Positions 6,899-11,399 of a stretch of 11,399 nucleotides of DNA are shown piece after piece (positions within the stretch are counted from its first letter, which is position 1; every line of letters begins with the position of its first letter). The stretch comes from Burkholderiaceae bacterium (GTDB lineage: Bacteria > Pseudomonadota > Gammaproteobacteria > Burkholderiales > Burkholderiaceae). The notes below the pieces were generated by a model. The model did no database searches and was not told the DNA's origin. It saw nothing but the letters and a program-made list of their open reading frames with translations. Both the position numbers and the translations under genes were made by a program. The stretch spans positions 1-11,399 of the forward strand of contig JASLEM010000152.1 in the NCBI GenBank assembly GCA_030151165.1, given 5' to 3'.

Positions 6899-7243
6899 AT
6901 GCCCGGCAAGTTCTCCACGCCCCACCACCGCGTCCAGCTCGCCGGCGCGCTCATCGCCGTGCTCGGCCTGCTCGTCGCCGCGTTTGTCTGGTTCGCCGCC
7001 GCCCGCGACGCCGACCCGGACGGCGACGGCACCGGCGACGTCACCTCCCAGCGCGAGATGCAGCAAGTCGAACGCCTCGGCGGCCGCGCCACCGTCCAGA
7101 CCGTCCAGTTCGACTCCTGGCTCGGCTCCCTGTGGCACGGCCAACGCCTCGCCTGGACACTCGCCATCCTCTCACTCGTGGTCGGCGGCGGGTGCGCCTA
7201 CATCGGCGTGCTGATGGGCGAAGAGGTCGACGAGCGCGGCTGA
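6899..7243 (+). CDS. Two-helix membrane protein of unknown function
   Basis: I do not recognise a family. The 114-residue product has a short basic start (MPGKFSTPHHR), a helix at about 12-34, a middle region of about 50 residues and a second helix at about 84-106, ending GEEVDERG. Both termini are probably cytoplasmic, with the middle part in the periplasm. The loop begins with an acidic run, DADPDGDGTGD (37-47), which contains a DxDxDG pattern like calcium-binding loops. The next segment (TSQREMQQVERLGGRATVQTVQFDSWLGSLWHG) is polar and conserved-looking. Codon usage is GC-rich like the flanking chromosomal genes, which supports coding. No clear ribosome site precedes the ATG at 6899. A GATAAT at 6856-6861 could be a -10 element but has no good -35. 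Pairs of TTGCGCAA lie on both sides of the gene. Confidence 0.65.
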   Translation: MPGKFSTPHHRVQLAGALIAVLGLLVAAFVWFAAARDADPDGDGTGDVTSQREMQQVERLGGRATVQTVQFDSWLGSLWHGQRLAWTLAILSLVVGGGCAYIGVLMGEEVDERG

Positions 7244-7253
7244 GGCGGCTCGC

Positions 7254-7283
7254 TTGCGCAAATGGGCGTGTCGATTTGCGCAA
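7254..7283. promoter_or_regulatory. Paired TTGCGCAA octamers downstream of the 6899 gene
   Basis: TTGCGCAA is present at 7254-7261 and 7276-7283 with a 14-base spacer, the same geometry as the pair at 6711-6740. The two 14-base spacers differ in sequence, so only the octamers and their spacing are shared, which argues for a binding site rather than a simple duplication. The pair starts 11 bases after the stop of the 6899 gene and lies about 136 bases before the next probable gene. Confidence 0.4.
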
Positions 7284-7418
7284 TTCGCGCGGCCGGGTGC
7301 GGCTTGCGTGTCGGGAGTTGGGTGGGGATTTCGTTTTATAACGGGATAGCTGCTGTCGGCCAGGAGCCGTCCTTCGCGAGTGACGGGTTTCGGGTAGGCT
7401 AAACGGTGACGTTGATGG

Positions 7419-7664
7419 ATGCTTGTGAATGTTCGGAATCTGGGGGTGCGAAGCGTGACAAGAAGGATGCTTGCTGCGATCGTCACAGCAGTGGGACTGA
7501 TTTCATGGGAATTGCTGTTTCACGCATCGTCTCGACCGGATCGCCAAGATGTACAGCCGTGGCTCGGCCTTTGCGCATTTGCATGCATTTTGGGCGGCAC
7601 GCTCGGGGTATTTGATTCATGGGCGGCGTCGCGTGCCCGACGCAGGCAGCGTGGGAGGCGATGA
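7419..7664 (+). CDS. Small two-helix membrane protein, hypothetical
   Basis: This reading frame of 81 residues has two hydrophobic segments, about 17-36 (MLAAIVTAVGLISWELLFHA) and 48-65 (WLGLCAFACILGGTLGVF). They are separated by a short polar turn (SSRPDRQDVQP), and the protein ends in a strongly basic tail (ASRARRRQRGRR). This would form a helical hairpin with positively charged ends inside the cell. I recognise no family. The start is uncertain: ATG 7419 lacks a good ribosome site, GTG 7455 and ATG 7467 are in-frame alternatives, and the AGAAGG before 7467 is too close to it. GC content is lower than in the flagellar genes. The hydrophobic pattern is the main reason to believe it is coding. 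The upstream gap 7244-7418 holds the octamer pair and a TATAAC at 7337-7342 without a matching -35. Confidence 0.45.
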   Translation: MLVNVRNLGVRSVTRRMLAAIVTAVGLISWELLFHASSRPDRQDVQPWLGLCAFACILGGTLGVFDSWAASRARRRQRGRR

Positions 7665-7718
7665 TCGGGAACACCGATAGCGCGCCATCCTGTGCCGTCA
7701 TGGTTCAGGTCGTCGCAC

Positions 7719-7734
7719 GCGCCTTCGAGGGCGC
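7719..7734. terminator. Possible bidirectional terminator hairpin between convergent genes
   Basis: GCGCC (7719-7723) and GGCGC (7730-7734) form a short stem around TTCGAG in the 132-base gap between the + gene ending at 7664 and the - gene ending at 7797. The position suits a shared terminator. The stem is short and no T-tract is present on either strand, so this is only a candidate. The rest of the gap holds nothing I recognise. Confidence 0.25.
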
Positions 7735-7796
7735 ATGCCGGCCACAACCAGCCAGTCACGCATGACGGCTTTCGGGTTCCCTGCTGAGGATGTGAG

Positions 7797-8171
7797 TCAG
7801 TTTGTGCTCCACGCGAGGAACATTACCAACAACGGAACGCCGATCAGGCCCATCGTCAGGATGCCTCTAAGCGGCGCAGCCTGGAAGGTGCGGCCAGCGA
7901 GCCAAGCACTCGCAATGAGCGTGACGATACCGACAAAGATGAACGATAGCGACATCTCACGCGCAGCTTCCAGTTGCTCTAGAGGTGTCGCCGGGTTGGG
8001 ATGAAGCTCGCTTAGGCCGCACCAAACAACTATCAGCCATCCTCCAGCCGCGAGTGCAACAGCCGCGTTCGCTGCGAGACCTGTCCAATCTCGCGCAATA
8101 AAGTTCTTCAACGCCTTCTCCTGAGCCCAGCTGCTGGTCGTCAGCAACCGGGCATTAGCGTTCGCCGACAT
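7797..8171 (-). CDS. Three-helix membrane protein of unknown function
   Basis: The 124-residue product starts with a polar, amphipathic region (MSANANARLLTTSSWAQEKALKNFIARDW). Hydrophobic helices follow at about 31-53, 73-93 and 102-121. The second helix is preceded by a charged stretch (TPLEQLEAAREM). I do not recognise a family and see no catalytic motif. The hydropathy pattern is regular and the frame is free of rare-codon oddities, so I believe it is a real gene. GC content is visibly lower than that of the flagellar genes, as for the rest of 7244-8427. The start at 8171 has GTAGGACT immediately upstream on the minus strand, an AGGA-type ribosome site that is rather close. It converges with the small membrane gene at 7419-7664, and the two may have arrived together, though nothing shows a functional link. 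Confidence 0.65.
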   Translation of the reverse strand: MSANANARLLTTSSWAQEKALKNFIARDWTGLAANAAVALAAGGWLIVVWCGLSELHPNPATPLEQLEAAREMSLSFIFVGIVTLIASAWLAGRTFQAAPLRGILTMGLIGVPLLVMFLAWSTN

Positions 8172-8179
8172 AGTCCTAC

Positions 8180-8279
8180 ATTTTGCCGCGAACCCTCAAC
8201 ACGGCAGGTGTAGCTGACCAAAACCTGCACCTCGACTAGTAAGCAAACAGCCGCTGTATTCGCCCTTGGGCGGCAAAAT
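8180..8279. repeat. 10-bp inverted repeat bounding the segment upstream of the 8171 gene
   Basis: ATTTTGCCGC (8180-8189) and GCGGCAAAAT (8270-8279) are perfect inverted copies 80 bases apart. Between them is a shorter stem, AGGTGTAG (8206-8213) with CTGCACCT (8225-8232, one wobble pair). The segment lies in the 256-base gap 8172-8427, which has no supported gene. It could be a structured leader, a mobile-repeat end or a small non-coding element; nothing identifies which. Confidence 0.4.
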
Positions 8280-8400
8280 TCGTAGGAGCGAAGGACTGCT
8301 CTGGGACGATCCGTCTGAAAGTCGGGTTTCGGGCGTCCAATCCGGCGATGCGAAGGACCGCAACGGGTCGGGAACTGAACTAGCCAAACTCTGCGACCAT

Positions 8401-8425
8401 GGCCCGGCGCTCCCGCGCCGCGGCC
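8401..8425 (-). terminator. Hairpin just after fliE
   Basis: CGGCGC (8405-8410) and GCGCCG (8415-8420) form a perfect 6-bp stem with a TCCC loop, extendable by GGCC/GGCC (8401-8404 and 8422-8425) across one bulged base at 8421. It begins three bases beyond the fliE stop on the minus strand and could end the fliE transcript. No T-tract follows, so intrinsic termination is uncertain. Confidence 0.4.
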
Positions 8426-8427
8426 CG

Positions 8428-8784
8428 TCACACCTGCATGTTCATGATGTCCGTATAGGACTGCACCAGCCGGTTGCGCACCGACAGTGCCGCCTGGAAG
8501 CCGATCTGGGCCTTCTGCATCTGGACCATCGTCTGCTCGAGGCTGACGGTCGGGTTGTCCATCTGCAGTTCGTTCTGCATGGACGTCGCCTGGTTCTGCA
8601 TGTCGCTGACGCCCTTGAGCGCGTCGCTCAGCGCGGAGCCGAAGCTGGCCTTGCCGGTGCCCGAGGGGCCGGTCGTCGAGCCGAGCGGGCTGGCGCCGCC
8701 GTCGATGCGGGTGCCGTCGGTGCGCAGGCCGGCGCGGGCGACGGCGGAGGCGAAGTCGAACGGCTTGAGCTTGACGTCCATCAT
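8428..8784 (-). CDS. fliE: Flagellar hook-basal body protein FliE
   Basis: From the ATG at 8784 the product has 118 residues, slightly longer than the usual 100-115. FliE is the rod-MS ring adaptor of the basal body and an early export substrate. The conserved C-terminal half is clear: FGSALSDALKGVSDMQNQATSMQNELQMDNPTVSLEQTMVQMQKAQIGFQAALSVRNRLVQSYTDIMNMQV. It contains the family's 'vmiamqKA.lsfq..vqvRNklv.aYqeIm.MqV' ending. Two ATGs are adjacent (8784 and 8781). GGGAG lies six bases before the first on the minus strand and decides the start; a longer frame up to 8841 adds only low-complexity Arg-rich residues. The gene is transcribed away from fliF, so the fliE and fliF promoters share the 306-base region 8785-9090. 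No other flagellar gene follows it: a non-flagellar membrane gene is next downstream. Confidence 0.93.
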   Translation of the reverse strand: MMDVKLKPFDFASAVARAGLRTDGTRIDGGASPLGSTTGPSGTGKASFGSALSDALKGVSDMQNQATSMQNELQMDNPTVSLEQTMVQMQKAQIGFQAALSVRNRLVQSYTDIMNMQV

Positions 8785-8952
8785 GCGGCGCTCCCGGAGG
8801 CCGGGGCCGCGGCGACGAGCGCGGCCGCGCGGCTGTCGCACGGGGCGGCAGGGCGGTTCACGGACGGGGCGAGGGCTTCGGCTGGCATGGACTGAACTTT
8901 AGTGATCGGCGTGCCGACCGAAGGCGGGATCTGCCGGACGAATGGCGGCCTT

Positions 8953-8978
8953 CTCGAGCCTTCTGTTACAGGCTCGAG
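8953..8978. promoter_or_regulatory. Inverted repeat in the fliE-fliF divergent promoter region
   Basis: CTCGAGCC (8953-8960) and GGCTCGAG (8971-8978) are perfect inverted copies with a 10-base spacer, placed near the middle of the fliE-fliF intergenic region and ending three bases before a sigma-28-like -35 element. The geometry fits a dimeric activator or repressor acting on both divergent genes. FlhDC sites are also inverted repeats with a spacer of about 10-12 bases, but I cannot match these arms to the known FlhDC consensus. Confidence 0.45.
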
Positions 8979-8980
8979 GC

Positions 8981-9007
8981 TAAAGAATGCGTTCATTGCG
9001 CCGAGGC
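8981..9007 (+). promoter_or_regulatory. Sigma-28-like promoter upstream of fliF
   Basis: TAAAG (8981-8985), a 14-base spacer and GCCGAGGC (9000-9007) reproduce the exact FliA spacing. The -35 is perfect and the first five of eight -10 bases match; the last three (GGC instead of TAA) are poor. It lies 83 bases before the fliF ATG. fliF is normally an early or middle gene not read mainly by FliA, so the match may be fortuitous or may reflect secondary late control. Confidence 0.35.
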
Positions 9008-9090
9008 TGGGTCATGCCCCGAAAGCGGCGCAAGCAGTGACACAAAAGCACAAGCCCGCAGCGCCGAACCGGAAACATCAGTCAGCCTTC

Positions 9091-10761
9091 ATGGAACAAG
9101 CCCTCGCCCCCGCCGTGCCCCTGGTTCCCGCCGTGCCGAGCCCGCTCGCGCGCCTCGCGGCCATGCCGGCCAGCGCCAAGATGAAGCTGGGCGCCGGCAT
9201 CGCCGGCCTGGCGGCGGTGATCGTGGCGATCGGCCTGTGGAGCTCGCAGGGCGACTACGGCGTGCTGTTCGCCAACCTGCCCGACAAGGAGGGCGGCGCC
9301 GTCGTCGCCCAGCTGGCCACGATGCAGGTGCCGTACAAGTTCGCGGCCGGCGGCACGGCGATCATGATCCCGTCCGAGAAGGTCAACGAAGTGCGCCTGA
9401 AGCTGGCCGCGGCCGGGCTGCCGAAGTCCAGCGTGATCGGCTTCGAGCTGATGGACAACGCCAAGTTCGGCCAGACGCAGACCCAGGAACGCGTGAACCT
9501 GCAGCGCGCGCTCGAAGGCGAGCTGACGCGCACGATCAGCTCGATCGACGCCGTCGAGTCGGCCCGCGTCCACCTCGCGCTGCCGAACCAGAACGGCTTC
9601 TTCCGCGAGCAGCAGAAGCCGAGCGCGTCCGTCGTGCTGATGCTGCGCGGCGGCCGCACGCTCGACCGTTCGCAGCTCGCCGGCATCGTCCACCTCGTCG
9701 CGTCGAGCGTGCCCGAGCTGCAGACCAAGGACGTCAGCGTGCTCGACCAGACTGGCGCGCTGCTGACCGAGAGCGGCGACAAGAACACCGCCGGCCTGGA
9801 CGCGACGCAGCTGCAGTACGTCAACCAGATGGAGTCGGGCTACACCAAGCGCATCCAGGAACTGCTGGAGCCGGTCGTCGGCGCCCAGAACCTGCGCGCC
9901 TCGGTGACCGCCGACATCGATTTCTCGCAGAGCGAAGCGACCTCCGAGCAGTTCAAGCCGAACCAGGATCCGAAGGACGCGACCGTCCGCAGCCAGCAGA
10001 TGTCCGACGCCGGCGGCAACGTGGGCAACGTGCCCTCGGGCGTTCCCGGCGCGGCCACCAACCAGCCGCCGGCCCCGGCCACCGCGCCGATCAACGGCGC
10101 CTCGGCCCCGCTGCAGGCCGCGCAGGGCGGCACCGTCGGCGCGAACGGCCACCGCGAGACCGTCACCAACTACGAAGTCGACCGCACGGTGCGCGTCACG
10201 CGCAACGCGACCGGCCTGGTGCGCCACCTGAACGCGGCCGTCGTCGTCAACCAGAAGGTCTCGACCGACGCGAAGGGCAAGACGACCAGCACGCCGCTCA
10301 CGCAGGACGAGATGGACAAGCTCACCGCCCTCGTGCAGGAAGCCATCGGCTACGACAAGGAGCGCGGCGACTCGGTCAAGGTCATCAACGCGCCGTTCCG
10401 CGTGGACGTGGCGCCGAAGGAAGAAGAGCTGCCGCTGTGGAAGCAGCAATGGCTGCTCGACCTGCTGCGCGCTGGCGGCGTGCCGGCCGGCCTGACGCTG
10501 GTCGCGCTGGCGGTGATCTTCGGCCTCGTGCGCCCCGCCGTGATGGCCGCGCTCGCGCCGCCGATCGTCGAGGAGAAGGCCGAGTCGCTCGACGCCGTGA
10601 TCGACGACCCGCAGGAACTCGCGATGGACGCGCTGCCCGAGCTGCTCGAGGCGCCGCAGATGGCCAAGAAGCTGGAGAACGCGCGCCAGCTCGCCAAGGA
10701 CAACCCGACCGCCGTCGCCAACATCGTGCGCGACTGGGTCAACGGCGAATCCGCCGCCTGA
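9091..10761 (+). CDS. fliF: Flagellar MS-ring protein FliF
   Basis: FliF builds the inner-membrane MS ring and the base of the C-ring mount and export gate housing. The 556-residue product has the full family plan. A cytoplasmic N-terminus precedes TM1 at about 33-50. The YscJ/FliF ring-building region begins with DYGVLFANLPDKEGGAVVAQL and includes EVRLKLAAAGLPKSSVIGFELMD, QTQTQERVNLQRALEGELTRTI and VESARVHLALPNQNGFFREQQKPSASVVL. It is followed by the FliF C-terminal ring domain with VHLVASSVPEL and VSVLDQTGALLT. A Pro/Ala/Gly-rich linker at about 310-350 is followed by TM2 at about 462-481. The tail (LENARQLAKDNPTAVANIVRDWVNGE) is the FliG-binding segment. The start at 9091 has only a weak, distant GGAAA upstream, and an in-frame GTG at 9037 is possible. 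fliG follows after 33 bases in the same transcript. Confidence 0.97.
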   Translation: MEQALAPAVPLVPAVPSPLARLAAMPASAKMKLGAGIAGLAAVIVAIGLWSSQGDYGVLFANLPDKEGGAVVAQLATMQVPYKFAAGGTAIMIPSEKVNEVRLKLAAAGLPKSSVIGFELMDNAKFGQTQTQERVNLQRALEGELTRTISSIDAVESARVHLALPNQNGFFREQQKPSASVVLMLRGGRTLDRSQLAGIVHLVASSVPELQTKDVSVLDQTGALLTESGDKNTAGLDATQLQYVNQMESGYTKRIQELLEPVVGAQNLRASVTADIDFSQSEATSEQFKPNQDPKDATVRSQQMSDAGGNVGNVPSGVPGAATNQPPAPATAPINGASAPLQAAQGGTVGANGHRETVTNYEVDRTVRVTRNATGLVRHLNAAVVVNQKVSTDAKGKTTSTPLTQDEMDKLTALVQEAIGYDKERGDSVKVINAPFRVDVAPKEEELPLWKQQWLLDLLRAGGVPAGLTLVALAVIFGLVRPAVMAALAPPIVEEKAESLDAVIDDPQELAMDALPELLEAPQMAKKLENARQLAKDNPTAVANIVRDWVNGESAA

Positions 10762-10794
10762 CGCACCGACACGATCCCAGGGACAACGACCATC

Positions 10795-11399
10795 ATGGCC
10801 GCACCGAACAAAGACGAACAAGGCGTGGAAGACGCCGCCATCCTGCTGATGTCGCTCGGCGAGGAGGAAGCCGCGAACGTGTTCAAGCACCTCGCGCCCA
10901 AGGAAGTCCAGAAGCTGGGCGAGACCATCGCGCGCATGAAGTCGATCACGCGCGAGCGCATGGACGGCGTGCTCGACAAGTTCGGCACCGAGGCGCAATC
11001 CCAGCACGTGCTGGTGCAGGACACCGACGAATACGTGAAGGCCGTGCTGCGCAAGGCGCTCGGCGACGACAAGGCCAACCTGCTGATCGACCGCATCCTG
11101 CAGGGCAGCGACGTCACCGGCATCGAGTCGCTGAAGTGGATGGACGCCGGTTCGGTCGCCGAGCTGCTGCGCAACGAGCATCCGCAGATCGTCGCCGCGA
11201 TCCTCGTGCACCTGGACTTCGACCAGTCTTCCGGCGTGCTGAAGTCGTTCACCGAACGCCAGCGCAACGAGGTGCTGATCCGCATCGCCACGCTCGACGG
11301 CATCCAGCCGTCCGCGCTGAAGGATCTCAACGAGGTCATGAGCAAGGTGCTGGCCGGCGGCGAGAAGCTGAAGAAGGCGTCGCTGGGCGGCGTCAAGAC
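10795..11399 (+). CDS. fliG: Flagellar motor switch protein FliG, 3' partial
   Basis: The window end cuts the gene after 201 codons of a family that is usually about 330 residues long. FliG sits on the cytoplasmic face of the MS ring, binds FliF through its N-terminal domain, and meets the stator through a C-terminal charged ridge, which lies beyond this window. The visible part contains the N-terminal domain (DAAILLMSLGEEEAANVFKHL, then APKEVQKLGETIARMKSITRERMDGVL). It also contains the middle domain with the conserved E128-H-P-Q131 motif in NEHPQIVAAILVHLDFDQSSGVL, a site of FliM contact. AGGGA at 10779-10783 precedes the ATG by 11 bases. Close spacing to fliF supports one operon. Its neighbourhood includes a YcgR-type brake gene, and in enterics YcgR acts on FliG/FliM, so this FliG is a plausible partner. 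Confidence 0.97.
   Translation, partial: MAAPNKDEQGVEDAAILLMSLGEEEAANVFKHLAPKEVQKLGETIARMKSITRERMDGVLDKFGTEAQSQHVLVQDTDEYVKAVLRKALGDDKANLLIDRILQGSDVTGIESLKWMDAGSVAELLRNEHPQIVAAILVHLDFDQSSGVLKSFTERQRNEVLIRIATLDGIQPSALKDLNEVMSKVLAGGEKLKKASLGGVK

Noticed and set aside
6711..7283. TTGCGCAA repeats as a CRISPR or attachment-site pair
   Set aside because: Repeats are only eight bases, spacers are 14 bases within pairs, and there are no cas, integrase or tRNA sequences nearby.
7406..7615. Plus-strand frame of 69 codons overlapping the small membrane gene
   Set aside because: Polar, Cys/Ser/Arg-rich with no hydropathy pattern; the overlapping 81-codon frame has two clear helices.
7735..8004. Plus-strand frame of 89 codons
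   Set aside because: Opposite the three-helix membrane gene, whose hydropathy is far more protein-like.
8196..8431. Minus-strand frames of 63 and 96 codons between fliE and the membrane gene
   Set aside because: No hydropathy or motif support, overlapping frames compete, and the stretch resembles non-coding relic sequence.
8883..8920. Possible sigma-54 promoter between fliE and fliF
   Set aside because: TGGCA at 8883 has no GC-containing -12 element at the required spacing, and the minus strand shows none either.
8902..9090. In-frame upstream extension of fliF to 8902
   Set aside because: The extension covers the control repeat and promoter-like element, has no FliF-like sequence, and would give an N-terminus far longer than the family norm.

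Overview
The window is GC-rich chromosomal DNA of roughly 70% GC with strong G/C third-position bias. It carries a flagellar gene set typical of Betaproteobacteria. The sequence suggests a motile, chitin-associated member of the Burkholderiales, possibly near Roseateles/Mitsuaria/Rubrivivax. That placement is inferred from gene order, composition and protein style, not from a marker gene.

Layout. Positions 1-1942 hold the 3' end of fliD (filament cap), then fliS (flagellin chaperone) and fliT (FliD chaperone) on the + strand. A sigma-28-like promoter lies in the fliD-fliS gap. fliT is followed by a YcgR-type PilZ protein (1973-2734, flagellar brake). After two hairpins comes a membrane diguanylate cyclase with Cache, HAMP-like, PAS and GGDEF parts (2842-4899). 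After an AT-rich regulatory stretch comes a secreted GH18 chitinase-type enzyme with a C-terminal ricin-type beta-trefoil (5253-6692). Next is a two-helix membrane protein of unknown function (6899-7243), flanked on both sides by pairs of the octamer TTGCGCAA at identical spacing. Positions 7244-8427 are visibly lower in GC. They hold a probable small two-helix membrane protein (+) and a three-helix membrane protein (-), with no recognisable function. Flagellar genes resume with fliE on the - strand (8428-8784), divergent from fliF (MS ring, 9091-10761) and fliG (rotor switch, from 10795, cut by the window end).

How the genes fit together. FliE, FliF and FliG form the basal rod adaptor, MS ring and switch. 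FliD caps the filament, and FliS and FliT chaperone flagellin and cap before export. The cyclase can make cyclic di-GMP and the adjacent PilZ protein can sense it to slow the motor, so the locus appears to pair a signal source with its motor effector. The chitinase and the small membrane proteins separate two blocks of flagellar genes and look like accessory insertions.

I see no CRISPR array, transposase, rRNA, tRNA or phage gene. No new multi-gene system can be claimed from sequence alone. The most unusual signals are the paired TTGCGCAA sites around the 6899-7243 gene, the two sigma-28-like promoter candidates (each with a palindrome in or next to it), and the low-GC accessory patch between fliT-side and fliE-side genes.
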